A stretch of DNA of 64,000 nucleotides from Branchipolynoe longqiensis. Taxonomy: Eukaryota > Annelida > Polychaeta > Phyllodocida > Polynoidae. The notes below the pieces were generated by a model that was given only the letters and a program-made list of their open reading frames with translations, made no database searches and was not told the DNA's origin. The stretch is taken from positions 2,552,495 through 2,616,494 of the forward strand of contig CM059194.1 in NCBI GenBank assembly GCA_030323885.1, written 5' to 3'. Position 1 is the first letter of the stretch; each line of letters starts with the position of its first letter. Position numbers and translations under genes: made by a program. Of the stretch, positions 21,201 through 32,122 are shown one piece after another.

Positions 21201-21454
21201 AGTGTCAGGTTGCCTCGGACACTACTGACCTGTGTGTTAGCCGTCTAAACTTAGTTCCTCCAGCATCCGTTAGGTTCGCCCCACTCTCGGCCTATTTCTG
21301 TTCGAAATTCATTCTTCAATAAAGAAAATGGCGGGTCATTAGCAACACTAAAGAGGCTAGACTCTCGAAATGGTAACTTGTTTGTTCACTTTCTATGGAT
21401 ATGCAATAATAATAATGATACTAGTTTCGTAGGGTTGATGAACATTGTAAATAG

Positions 21455-22100
21455 TGCGCCTAGAGCAGGAAGCGAACCCACATCTCTTGTATCCCAGGCT
21501 AGTGTGCTAAACTTTACACCACCTAGGCTCCCTGATATCATCACTCTATCCATAATACCCACCTTTTTATGTGGTTCCTTGCATCAGAGGTCAGTGTAGA
21601 GCACTACAATTTTCCGCCTAGTATTATCTTTTAAATGGATTATGTCAATAAGCTGTCTAATGCTTACAATCACATACGTACAGGAAAATGTACTTACATA
21701 CATACACCTGGTAGGTTCAACAACCATACAACAGCGCACAGCTTATACAGGATCCTGATCATGGCAACCATTGTCATGTGGGTGATGAAAATGGGAAATA
21801 GTTTGCACATAGAGGAGTAATTGAACCTACACCTCTTGGATTCTGGGCTAGTGTGCTAACTATTACACTACCTAGGCTCCCTGAGTACCATCACCCTATC
21901 CATGTATATCTATCAATGTGGTTCCTTGCTTGACAGGTCAGTGCACACTACTCCACTCGTCCTAGAGCAGGAATCGAACCCATATTGTATTCCACACTAA
22001 TGTGCTAACCATTTCACCACCTAGGCTCCCTGAGTGTCCTCACCCTATCCACACCCACCTGTCTATCTGGCTCTTTTCCTTAGAGGTCAACACAAGTTAC
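21455..22100 (-). repeat. Three tandem-like copies of a second tRNA-derived SINE (SINE-2)
   Basis: On the minus strand three units share GGAGCCTAGGTGGTGNAA (A-box-like) and GGGTTCGATTCCTGCTC (B-box-like), at about 21600-21455, 21950-21805 and 22100-21958. The second and third units are separated by under 20 bp. Each also has a shared downstream block about a dominant GGTTCCTTGC sequence. They look like repeated SINE insertion or a local amplification. The fold is too degraded to be a functional tRNA. Confidence 0.6.
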
Positions 22101-22359
22101 TACAGAATTATACAAAAGATCTAAGCTATTATTCACATGCTGTGCTTGGGTATGCTTAATTAACCTACATACCTGATCTATGCAGACCCTGGCAAAGTGG
22201 CACAATAAGGCAGTGCAGTGTGCCACTAAGGGTGCTGGCAGGTCTCCCTAATTGGCTTATTCAGTGACCACCTCTGTGCAAATAGGCATAATTTAGGACT
22301 GATAAGAACATGTTATGAAGATGCAATAACCCGCACACCGTACTTCCTTCCGAAAAAAG
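22101..22359. other. Unassigned stretch
   Basis: Nothing recognised. Confidence 0.35.
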
Positions 22360-22790
22360 GTTAGTTGGTTAGTGGTTGTTGGAGTGTTACGTCCTGGCAA
22401 CATCTAAGGTCATATCAGGACGGCCACCGACTTGTGACAGTGTACACTCATGGTGACTTTATAGTGCTGCCCCACTAGGAGACCAGGCCAACAGCACCAT
22501 GACCTGATATCCCACTCAGTCACATTTTTCTTGAAGATGTATACAGCCTATCATGGGTAAGTCTGAATAGAATTGTTTTCGCCATTAGACACCTTGTCGA
22601 TAGAAAGCCCGAGCCTACACTTTTACCGACCCAAGGGATTTTTACCCTCCCACACCACATAGACATGGTGTGAGAGCAACTGGCATTTGATGACGCTGTA
22701 ACTTATACACAGTTATCCTGACACTGAGCTAACCAGTCCTTGCCTTATCCTAATCATGCCGAGTGCCTAGCTAGGAAACAAAAAGTAGCA
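22360..22790 (-). mobile_element. SINE-1 interrupted by a short insertion
   Basis: The SINE-1 tail and body (22360-22525) and the next body segment (about 22706-22790) are colinear with the consensus. They are separated by some 180 bp of unrelated sequence at the CCCACTCAGTCACATT / TTATCCTGACACTGAGC point. The inserted piece was not assigned to a family. Confidence 0.65.
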
Positions 22791-22886
22791 ATTGTTCTGA
22801 GTAAAGGTGATTCAAGGATTTGAGGCTCTGCATATTTAGATGAAGGTACACAGGGCACCATTCTGAAAATAATAATTTGTTCCCTT

Positions 22887-23242
22887 CAAAGTTGCGTAGT
22901 CCAATGAAACCATCAAATTTTCAAAAACCCAAACATGTACCTAGATTTTAATCTTAGTTATCTAAATTAGACCCTGGCGCACTTGTTAAGCATTGGTTGT
23001 TGTGTAGATACGATGGACGCTAAGGCAATTTAATAGAACCTGTTATTACTGAACCACAGAGTATCAGAATTGTGATGTGCTTGCCAAAATTAATTTGGCA
23101 TGTTTTCACTTAAAATATATCCAAACTTAGCTATTTAAGATAAGTTACTTCAAATGAAAGTAAAGTAGATTCTAGCGATCAACCTACTGTATTTATCTCA
23201 GAAATTGGCAGAAATGCAAAACCATCGGACTATGCAATTTTA
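22887..23242. mobile_element. MITE family M4, full copy
   Basis: A 356-bp AT-rich element with inverted ends: AAAGTTGCGTAGTCCAATG on the left and, from the right, AAAATTGCATAGTCCGATGG. The interior contains TTGGCATGTTTTCACTT and TAGCGATCAACCTA. Other copies are at 10148, 18445, 20885, 27570 and 54301. Confidence 0.7.
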
Positions 23243-24589
23243 ATCGTTCTAAATATATTATAATTACTCATTGAAGAGAGGAACTTGAAGTGAGGAAAAT
23301 GAGATATAGTAACCTGAATTAGTATCCACATGTGTAAATGGTAGTTTGGTAGCAAACGGTTTTGCTGAAAAAAATAGTATATACTCTGTCATAGATTAAA
23401 TATAACATAATTTGTTCATGTCGAAAGAAGGAACTTTAAAAAGCAAACAAATGGACCTCGGCCAGAATTAATACATGTCCATGTCAATTTGCTAGCAAAC
23501 GTAATTATAAAAATCCTCTGGTGCGACTGACACTGGTCAACATCCGCGGGAGGTGAGGTGGGCGAGATGGCACCACCGGTACAGTGTTGTATTTATGGAG
23601 GATAACAATAATGATAATAAGTAATATTACCTTGCAAATCTTTATACTCGCATAATACGCTACACATCACATAAAACAGTAGCTTTCATGGTGTTTTTTT
23701 ATCGCATGTATGTGTTATTCATCATCATCATCATCATGCTGTCGGTCGCGATGCGACAAAGACTACTTTCATTACTTTACTGCCGCTCTCCCGAGCCGGT
23801 ATGGTGTTTTGTGCGGTTGTACATTTCATGAAAGCTGCCTGCAAAAGTGTTGAAGTGCTGCTGGCTTTTGCAAGTTACCAGCGGCACTCTCTCGGGGAGC
23901 AAATAGAGGTTTCACACCGGCAGGAACATGTCAAGACAGGCACAAAACTATTTGTCCCTGCAGTGGCTGGTCGGGAGATGTTGGGAGTTCCATACATCAA
24001 CCGCCCTTAATGCTGCCACAGTGACACGGTTTTCTGTTCAGGGTTTGCTCCCTTAGCCTTCAGTTCTGTCAAGAACCTGTACCACAAGGCAGTGGTTTAC
24101 AACTCTGCAAGGCAGGGGCGTCAAACTCCCTGAGGTATTGCTATACCTGCAATACCTGCATACCTGTATTATTATGCAGATAATAAGACATGCATATATA
24201 CATCCAATAACTCATATCCAGGCAGTACGACATATACAAGTAGTAATATATAAACAATACTATGCATTGTATTGCTAATAAGGCCTATATCTGCAATAAC
24301 ACATATGCCTACAATAAAACATGAACAGGCAATAAGACAATAGGCAGTAAGGTATTTTATTCGATATTCCTATGGTACAAGGGGTGTGTATCAGTATTAC
24401 TCAACCAAATTACTCTTTGTGCCAGATAAGGTCACTACAATTTACTTACGTTTTGAATAGTAAAGTAGCTCTGTTCCAGATGGGATGTTCGAATGAGTTG
24501 AGTTCCCGCTTCCCATTTAGCACGTCACAGGATTTGAATTCTAGGTTCAATCTCTGGTCGAGTTTTATTTAAATGAAGCCTCTAGAGCA
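23243..24589. other. Long stretch without recognised genes
   Basis: It includes a TCA trinucleotide run near 23720-23735 and a region near 24140-24350 rich in repeated GCAATAA/ACCTGCATA words. A 69-residue frame at 23801-24010 has no identifiable domain. Confidence 0.4.
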
Positions 24590-24885
24590 CATTGATTTTT
24601 TATCACTGGCTATTGGACGTCAAACATATGGTTATTCTGACATGTTTCTTTGGAGGAAAACCACTGCCGCCACATAGGCTATGCTTTTTGATAAGCAGCA
24701 AGGGGTCTTTTATATGCACTTTCCCACAGACACAACAGCACAGCCTTTGATGAACCAATTGTGGACCATCCGGGGTTGGAACGGAAAATAGCTAAAACTG
24801 CAAATGGGTCCACTGAGCAGGATCGATCGGAGACCCACACCTTCACAGTGGACCCTCTACCGCCTGAGCTACTTTTGTTTGTTTG
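24590..24885 (-). mobile_element. RUDI-like V-SINE
   Basis: On the minus strand a tRNA-related head (GTAGCTCAGGCGGTAGAGGG as A box and GGGTCTCCGATCGATCC as B-box region) is followed by a body. The body's complement reads CAGCAAGGGGTCTTTTATAT, GCACTTTCCCACAGACACAA and GGTTGGAACGGAAAATAGC. From memory these words match the conserved domain of RUDI, a V-SINE widespread in molluscs. A database search is needed for confirmation. It is the best lineage clue in the window. Confidence 0.7.
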
Positions 24886-24950
24886 TTGTTGTTTAACGTC
24901 CTAGCAACATCTAACATCATATCAGGACGGGCCTGTGCTACGTCCCGTCC
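24886..24950 (-). mobile_element. SINE-1 tail fragment
   Basis: A reverse-oriented SINE-1 3' end, beginning with the GTTTGTTTGTTGTTGTTTAA tail complement and ATATCAGGACGGG. Confidence 0.55.
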
Positions 24951-25092
24951 CACTCCCCGTGGAATGAGGGAATGAGGAAGACCAATAATATTGTCTGCAT
25001 CAGAGACTTTCCCGGCTAAATAAACAAATGCAATAAAGAAACAAATATAAATATATGACTTTATATATTATTACTTTATTCCATAATAAAGG

Positions 25093-25395
25093 ACCGGACG
25101 CGGTGGCTTAATCGGTACAACGCAGGCTTCCAGTTTGGAAACTACGCGTTCGACTCTCAGCCTAGTCAAACCAATGACTCACAAAGTTGGTATTTGTTGC
25201 TACCTAGCCTGGTGCTTGGCATCAGTAGGATACTGCAAGGACTGGTTAGCTCAGTGTCAGAATAATGAGATATCGGGTCACCGTGCTGGCAGGCTCATTT
25301 CCCACTGGGAAGTTGCCATGAGTGTGCGTTGTCACAAGTCAGTACCCGTCCTAATATGACTTTGGATGTTACCAGGATATAAAACTCCAACAACC
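25093..25395 (+). mobile_element. SINE-1, full length
   Basis: It begins ACCGGACGCGGTGGCTTAAT with an A box (TGGCTTAATCGG, 25104-25115) and a B box (GCGTTCGACTC, 25146-25156). It continues through AAGGACTGGTTAGCTCAGTG and GTTGCCATGAGTGTGCG, and ends in an AACCAACCAACC tail. This copy is a good reference for the family. Confidence 0.8.
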
Positions 25396-25834
25396 AACCA
25401 ACCTCTGCCTTCGACCTGATTGGTCTTAATAGCAATCATTAGCATTCAGGTCTGGGGCCAGCCCATTCGGGGTTGTCTGTAAGCCATCAGTTCCAAATTA
25501 CGAGGACGAGAGCATAATGAATCAAACTTCCCGAGTCTCAACTTGGATGTCCCTTCTCTTTGTAAAAATATACGGATTTTTGGTTCGGATTTATATATTG
25601 GCAAATTACGTTATTATTCCCAGGCGACGGAGTGGGGACCAGGATTATGTAACAGAGAAGCAATGGGTGCCCCACTCGCTTTGTGACATAAGCGCCTATG
25701 TGGAAATGTGATAACACATAGCGACCGAGATTGTGATGTGATGTTCATACTTAACAGACTATTAATAATTATTTAAATGTTCCCCTAATGCACCAGAAAG
25801 AGTGCATTGAGGGAGAGAAGCATTGACTTATGTT
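25396..25834. other. Unassigned stretch
   Basis: Nothing recognised beyond a 64-residue frame of no known type (25517-25711). Confidence 0.35.
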
Positions 25835-26390
25835 TGTTGTGACTGTCTGCAACTACCTGTTACCACGGGACCAATGGACAAGCACACCCAGCCATCCTGC
25901 ATACATTATGGACACCACCTGCAGCTGGGGTTGAGTGACAGCTGTCCCCTAATAGGGCATCACCCACCCAGGTTGTAGGGGGGGGGGGGGTCGGATTGGC
26001 TGGCTGTGTGAGCCCAGTCACCTGCATTCCTTAAACCTGACACACAGACCCCACAAGGGGACACTCCACTTTCTACACTCAATCGAGCAACATCTATTCC
26101 AAAGACACTGAGCTGTGTGCAACAACCATTGGACTCAGGTTCAATGGGATGTAGGCATGGATTCTGATATAAAAAAGCAAGAGTCATGTGCATCTTTGTG
26201 GGAGGTTGGTAAGGAGTGAGGGTGATAGGTCACCATTAGGTGAACAGGGGTTGATGCCAATAAAGCACAACTTCTTCACTGTCAATCTTGTGCGACTTGT
26301 CTTCCTTTATTCCTTATGAGTTGTTGAGAGTAATGACAGTTGGGAACTGACAGACAGTTGTCAGAACACACCTGTGGAGACTAGTAATCA
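25835..26390 (-). repeat. Repeat family R2, copy 2
   Basis: Reverse-complement counterpart of 4370-4990, with GACTGTCTGCAACTACCTG, CATCACCCACCCAGGTTG and AATAAAGCACAACTTCTTC. A G-run at 25980-25990 lies inside. The AATAAA followed by about 80 bp resembles a polyadenylation end on the plus strand. Confidence 0.6.
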
Positions 26391-26738
26391 CTGTAATGTT
26401 TGGGGTTCAGACGGCCGAGTCCCAACATGTTACACCTTGCTTTGAATTGCTTGCAGCCAGCACTCTGGGGTCAGGATCTGGTGAGTGTCTCTAGTCTCTT
26501 CCAGGAAGCACCCTCCACCAATCCCCCGCACCACCACTCGCTCATCATCGCTGTCTCCAACCATCTGCCATTAACGTCCACATTGTGAACTCTGGTGTAA
26601 GGGCGTTAATGCGTATGCGCAGCCGCGTGGGATTACAGGCTTCCGGTGTCAACGCGCATGGTCTGCCAGCTGTCGCAATGCGTAGTTCTCGCCTTTCTAA
26701 CCAGAGGGCGGCATGGGAGCTGAGCGCGCGCTGGGTTA

Positions 26739-27575
26739 AAGCAGAGAGCGTGTATATAAACAGATGAGAGGGACAACTCCCGCGAAAAACGGTAACACAG
26801 GCTACAGTGGCGTTCCTGGCAGTTAGTGTTGAACAAGCTTTGAATTTGACGGTATGTGCAGTGCAAAACATTAGTTTTTATTCAAAATTAATAGAAATGC
26901 AGAAGCCTAACCTTATCAATTTAATATAATCCTTTTGGTAAACATGTTTTCTATGTGTATTCCAATCAGTTTGTTTCTAGGTATTGTAGTTTTAGAGATA
27001 TTTAACGTTTTCTGTAGGAAGATTGCACACGACCATTGGCAATGCCTTGAGTTTGCCGTACGCGTAGTGAAAAACATCAGTTTTATTCCAAATTAATAGA
27101 AATCCAGAACCCTAACCATATCAATTTAATATAATCTTGTTGGTAAACATGTTTTCTATGTGTATTCCAAACAGTTTGTTTCTAGGTGTTGTAGTTTTAG
27201 AGATATTTAACGTTTTCTGTAGGAAGATTGCACACGACCATTGGCAATGCCTTGAGTTTGCCGTACATGTAGTGAAAAACGTCAGTTTTATTCCAAATTA
27301 ATAGAAATCCAGAACCCTAACCATATCAATTTAATATAATCTTATCGGTAAACATGTTTTCTATGTGTATTCCAATCAGTTTGTTTCTAGGTGTTGTAGT
27401 TTTAGAGATAATTAACGTTTTCTGTATGAAGATTGCTCACTGCCATTGACAATGCCTTGAGTTTGCCCATTTGTTCAACTACCACCACTTGGAGCGCCAC
27501 AGTCGGCAGCTGTTACAGGGTCTAGTATGAAAGTTGTCCCTCTCATCTGTTTATATACACGCTCTCTGGTTAAAG
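26739..27575. mobile_element. MITE family M6 with a tandem-repeat core, copy 1
   Basis: Long inverted arms of about 40 bp with high identity (GAGAGCGTGTATATAAACAG at 26747 and its complement near 27549) flank three tandem monomers of about 204 bp. Each monomer carries AATTAATAGAAATSCAGAA, AACATGTTTTCTATGTG and ATTGCNCACNRCCATTG. Weaker arm similarity extends inward to GTTGAACAA. There is no ORF. Copy 2 at 29663-30235 has the same monomer but different outer arms. Confidence 0.75.
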
Positions 27576-27930
27576 TTACATGGTCCGATGGTTTTGAGTT
27601 TCTGTCATTTTCTGAGATAAATATATTAGGTTGATCATTATAATCTACCTCTCTTTTGTTTGAACTAAGCTTTCTTTTAAATGACTAGGGTTGGAGATAT
27701 TTGAAGTGTAACCATGATTGAATAGTTAATTTTGGTGTGCTTGTCAAAACTCAAACTCCCATAGATTTCAGTCAAAACGGTGTCTAAGTTGGATATGTAG
27801 AATCAAATATAGATCAGTGGCATTGATGTTATCATCAAACTGTACAATTTTTGATGTAAAGCTGTATGGTATGATGATCAGATGGAAGCATAGAATTGTC
27901 TAAATCTCTGCCCTACATTGTGGTCCTCCC
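27570..27930 (-). mobile_element. MITE family M4, divergent copy
   Basis: The left end TTAAAGTTACATGGTCCGATGG and the internal TGATCATTATAATCTACC match M4 in reverse. The right end is uncertain. It shares the TTAAAG border with the right arm of the M6 copy. Confidence 0.5.
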
Positions 27931-28139
27931 TATCCCACTTGGAGAGTGGCGAACTCATTCAGTATTCCTGTATCGCTGCTTTGAAATGCATTGATGTGTA
28001 TAATTTTTGGAGTGCACACCAAAATAATGTGTGCTGCTTTTCAACTTCAAATATCTAAAAAATTAAGCATTTAAAATAAAGGTTATCCCAAGCTAGAGAA
28101 AGAGAGATAGAGACATAAAGAGATACAGAACGAGATATA

Positions 28140-28935
28140 TAGCAGGTACAGGCAGGCACAGCCGGGCACTAGCCGGCACAGTTGGGTACAGGTGGGCACA
28201 GGCATGCACATGCAGGCACAGCCGGGCATAGCCAGTCACAAGCAGGCACAGCCAGGCACAGCCAGGCACAGCCAGGCACAGCCAGGCACAGCCAGGCACA
28301 GCCAGGCACAGCCAGGCACAGCCGTGAACAAGCCAGCACATGTGGGCACAGGTAGGCAGAGACAGGCACAGGTGGGCACAACCAGGCACAGCCGGGCACA
28401 GGCAGGCACAGACGGGCACATATGGACACAAACCGGTACATACAGGCACAGGCAGGCCCAGACAGGCACAGGCAGGCACAGCCAGGCACAACGGGCATGG
28501 GTGGGAACAGATGGGCACATATGGGCACATACGGGCACATACGTACACAGACGGACACATATGAACACAGACCAGCACAGACAGGCACAGACACGCACAG
28601 CTGGGCACAGACGGGGACAGGTGGGCACAGAAGGGCACAGGTGGGACATATGGGGACATACAGGCAAAGACAGGCACAGACGGGCACTGACGGGCACAGA
28701 CGGGCACATATGGGCACAGATGGCCACAGATGGCCACATACGGGCACAGATGGGCACAGACGGGCAGCACAGCCAGGCAGCACACCCGGCAGCACAGTCG
28801 GACACAGCTGCGCAGCCCAGACGGGCAGCCCAGCTGGGCAGAACCTCCAGGCAGCACAACCAGGCAGCACAACCGAGCAGCACAGCCGGGAAGCACATCT
28901 GGGCAAAACAGCTGGGCAGCACGGTCATTAAACAA
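28140..28935. repeat. 10-bp minisatellite, about 80 units
   Basis: Variants of GGCACAGCCA / GGCACAGACG / GGCACATATG repeat every 10 bp for about 800 bp, with seven near-identical units at 28243-28322. Because 10 is not a multiple of 3 every frame cycles through the same three-unit peptide, which opens long frames on both strands (cysteine/proline-rich on minus, GTxRHxxAQ on plus). These frames show no start context or domain and are considered non-coding. Confidence 0.85.
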
Positions 28936-29394
28936 ACAAACCATGTAGGCCTATCCCTTCTCTGGATGATGTCACATATCAATTATAATGGCCTGTTTGA
29001 GATCCAACCCCAGTACGCCTAGACTGATCTATCCAGGAGTATTACTATTAGACCAATAATCCACAAACTATTGTCAGCAATTCTCAATGCAATGCAGTCA
29101 ATATTTCTAGGATTTTAATGGTCCATTAGTATATAACAAATATTTAGGTATGGCCAAATCCTTCAGTAAGTGACACAAAGAATGGCGTAGACGCCCGTAG
29201 AGTGCAGGCTCCCGTGCAGAAGGTTAGGAGTTCAAATCCCAGCAAAGTCAAACCAATGACTTACACAATTGATTCTTGTCGCTACCTAGCCTGGCACTAA
29301 GCATTACTAGGATAGGGCATGGACTGGTTAGCTCAAGATCAGGATAATGTCACAAAATGTGCCTGAGTAAGGGGAATATATACTTTAATGCAAT

Positions 29395-29605
29395 TTAAAA
29401 GTGAAATCGACGGCGTTCTATGGCCGCCATCTTGTCTTTTTGCATTCTCTCCCATTTCACCAACTCTGTGCCGATATAAGTATCCATTTGATATTGGAGG
29501 CAGGCATTCTACTTCCTGTTCCATACTAAAGCTATTTCCACCCGTATTTACACTATGTTATCGTTCACCCATGTACTGCGATTATGGGTGAATCTTTTAT
29601 CTAGG
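29395..29605 (-). repeat. Repeat X, copy 1
   Basis: It matches 30918-31062 in reverse complement, including AGAGTTGGTGAAATGGGAGA and CTTATATCGGC. It interrupts SINE-1. No terminal structure was resolved. Confidence 0.6.
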
Positions 29606-29662
29606 TGCCGGCGGCCTGATCTTCCACTGGGGCAGCACTATACAAATAATAAAGTCGCCACT

Positions 29663-30235
29663 ATATAGGGTAATCACGTGACGTCATCAACCGGATGCCT
29701 GGCCATTGTGGCGATATCAACCAGTAAACATCCCATAGAGTTTGCCTGTATGCGCAGTGCAAAACGTCTATTTCATTCAAAATTAATAGAAATGCAGAAC
29801 CCTAACCTTATAAATTTAATATAATCTTGTTGTTAAACATGTTTTCTATATGTGGATCAAGCAATTTGTTTCTAGGTCGTGTGGTTTTAGAGATATTTCA
29901 CTTTTTCTGCATGAAGATTGCTCACGGCCATTGACAATGCATTGAGTTTGCTAGTACGCGCAACGAAAACCGTCAGTTTTAGTCAAAATTAATGGAAATG
30001 CAGAACCCTAACCTTATAAATTTAATATAATGTTGTTGTTAAACATGCTTTCTATATGTGTTCCAATGGGTTTGTATTTAGGTCGTGTGGTTTTAGATAT
30101 ATTTCACTTTTCTGTATGAAGATTGCTCAGTGCCATTCAGTCCATTGACAATGCATTGATATTGTTACTGTGGTTGTATCTCCACAATGGCCGCACTTCC
30201 GCTTAGCGTGACGTCAGTGCATAGAATATATTGGG
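29663..30235. mobile_element. MITE family M6, copy 2
   Basis: Two full monomers and part of a third of the roughly 205-bp repeat seen at 26850-27460 lie between inverted arms that share TGACGTCA and GGCCATTGTGG. It sits inside SINE-1, which fixes its limits to within a few bases. Confidence 0.7.
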
Positions 30236-30307
30236 CAGTCATGAGTCAACAGGCGTCCTGATAAAAACATAGATGTGGCTAGGACGCAAAGCCCCAACTA
30301 ACAAACA

Positions 30308-30917
30308 GTAGGTATGGGGCGTTGTTGACAAAAGAGGTCAAATTCGCTCTGGGAGGTTTGTTCAGTCATTTGAATTCTCTTTGTATCTCAGTAACACGTT
30401 GTATGGATGCGAACATCTCTGCTTTGTTGGGTACACTAGTGTGTGGATACTCAGAACATCGGACCTCGACATATCAGTCCACTGGCTGCCTATATATGGC
30501 CATCCCTAATTCAGTTACTACAAAACAGGTGTCTTCCAATGGTACAATGGTCCATCAGTTAGTTTCATTTGTTTGATATGTTTATGCCATGAAAAGCTCG
30601 GTTAATGTATTTGATGTGAATATAAATATTCATCAGCTCATACTGTTAACTAGGATCTGTACTCTATTTAAACAGTTTTACTGTTTACTATCAATCCGCC
30701 TCTTATGGTATGAAAAAGGAGTCCCGTGCTGCCGCCTGGTGTCTCACTATAGTCGTTCGTGGAGGGAGGTAGCAGAGTTTTCCGATAGATGGCGGCACCA
30801 GCGCACACTGTCACCAATGTGGGGATGAGCCGGTTTACTACTCGGTAGTGTAATAGCATGTTTATATATTCTTGCCGAGTGCCATAGTTGGTATCCCATG
30901 AGGTAAACGGCTCGATC
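30308..30917. other. Unassigned stretch
   Basis: Frames at 30322-30576 and 30668-30919 show no recognisable domain. Confidence 0.35.
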
Positions 30918-31062
30918 AAAGATTCACCCTCTATTTGCAGTAGTTTGGGACAGAAAGTGGAAGCTCTGGTGCTAGTATCAAATGGCTACTTATATCGGCG
31001 CAGAGTTGGTGAAATGGGAGAGAATGCAAAACGGCGGCGATAGAACGTCGTCGAATTCACGC
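30918..31062 (+). repeat. Repeat X, copy 2
   Basis: It is inverted relative to copy 1 at 29395-29605. The arms lie about 1.3 kb apart. Confidence 0.6.
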
Positions 31063-31199
31063 ATCAGCGTGATCAACTCTCGGACTAATAATACAACAAG
31101 CTTTGAACTTTTTTATTATTCTTTTTCTTATTTTGTAAATGAATGTTATTCATATATACCTTTTGTCAGTTCCCTAGCACTGATCTTCTTAACCAATTC

Positions 31200-31863
31200 A
31201 GATATGCATCGTGCCAGACCTTGGTGCCCTTTGATTCAAGCGGAATCTACACCTGAAAGCTAATTTACTACATATAGCACAATCGACCCAAGTGTCACTT
31301 GGTACTGACACATCCAATTCTTTACAAAGTTGCAATATAATATGTCAAATGTATTTATTAACGTCCAATATAGCATTATCCTAGCATTATCTACCACTCT
31401 CAGAACATTTTACATCAGTCGCCCCTTTATTTCTTGACTCATCCCATCCACAAAGGCAGAACTGCAATATATTTACACACACACACTTATATTTACTGTT
31501 TAGTTGACCATATGTGGTGGGGGGGGGGGGGGGGGGGGGGCTAGCACGACATGCATCGTGCCAGACCTTGGTGCCCTTTGATTCAAGCAGAATCTATACC
31601 TGAAACCTAATTTACTACATATAACACAATTGACCCAAGTGTCAGGTGGTACTGACACATGCAATTCTTTACAAAGTTACAATATAATATGTCAAATTTA
31701 TTTATTACCCTCCAATATAGCATTATCCTAGCATCGCCCCTTTATTTCTTGACTCATCCCGTCCACAAAGGCAGAACTGCAATATATTTGCACACACACA
31801 CTTATATTTACTGTTTAGTTGACCAAAAGTGGTGGTGGTGGGGGGGGGGGGGGGCTAGCACGC
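31200..31863 (+). repeat. Tandem duplication of about 310-350 bp with poly-G ends
   Basis: Units 31200-31549 and 31550-31863 are nearly identical over ATGCATCGTGCCAGACCTTG, ACAAAGTTGCAATATAATAT and CACACTTATATTTACTGTTT. Each ends with GTGGTGGGG followed by a long G-run (about 20 G at 31522-31540, 15 G at 31840-31854) and GCTAGCACG. About 45 bp around TCTACCACTCTCAGAAC are missing in the second unit. Confidence 0.8.
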
Positions 31864-31886
31864 TCAACATGCAGTTACCATAATAA

Positions 31887-32122
31887 AGTTCAAGCGAAAA
31901 ACCATGTAAACGGCAAATCAAAAATTGAGTTTAAATAAAAGATTTGTATCTGAAAAATAAATTTAAAGCTCATTAATTCTGCTTTTCATATGATCACATG
32001 GTTATGGAGCAGTACACACAACAATACGAATGTAAAAATATAAACTGTTCGAAGGTTTGATTCCAATGTTTCTCTGCATTTTTCTAATTGGTATTACATG
32101 GTTTTGCACCTAAACTCTTTGT
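31887..32122. mobile_element. MITE family M2, copy 2
   Basis: The ends AAGTTCAAGCGAAAAACCAT and, from the right, AAGAGTTTAGGTGCAAAACC match M2 copy 1 (8169-8388). AT-rich interior, no ORF. Confidence 0.65.

Larger units (their letters stand above)
29185..30307 (+). mobile_element. SINE-1 split by two insertions
   Basis: The SINE-1 head and body lie at 29185-29360, a middle piece at 29606-29662 (GGTGCCGGCGGCCTGATC to AAAGTCGCCAC), and the tail at 30236-30307 (AGTCATGAGTCAACAGGCGTCC to ACAAACAG). The three pieces are colinear with the consensus, so repeat X1 (29395-29605) and MITE M6 copy 2 (29663-30235) inserted later. Confidence 0.7.

Noticed and set aside
21455..25160. tRNA genes suggested by A and B box matches
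   Set aside because: Boxes belong to SINE heads; no complete cloverleaf can be drawn and the copies continue into SINE bodies.
28093..29022. Cysteine-rich and histidine-rich frames of 245-283 residues
   Set aside because: Products of the 10-bp minisatellite, with equivalent frames on both strands and in all phases.
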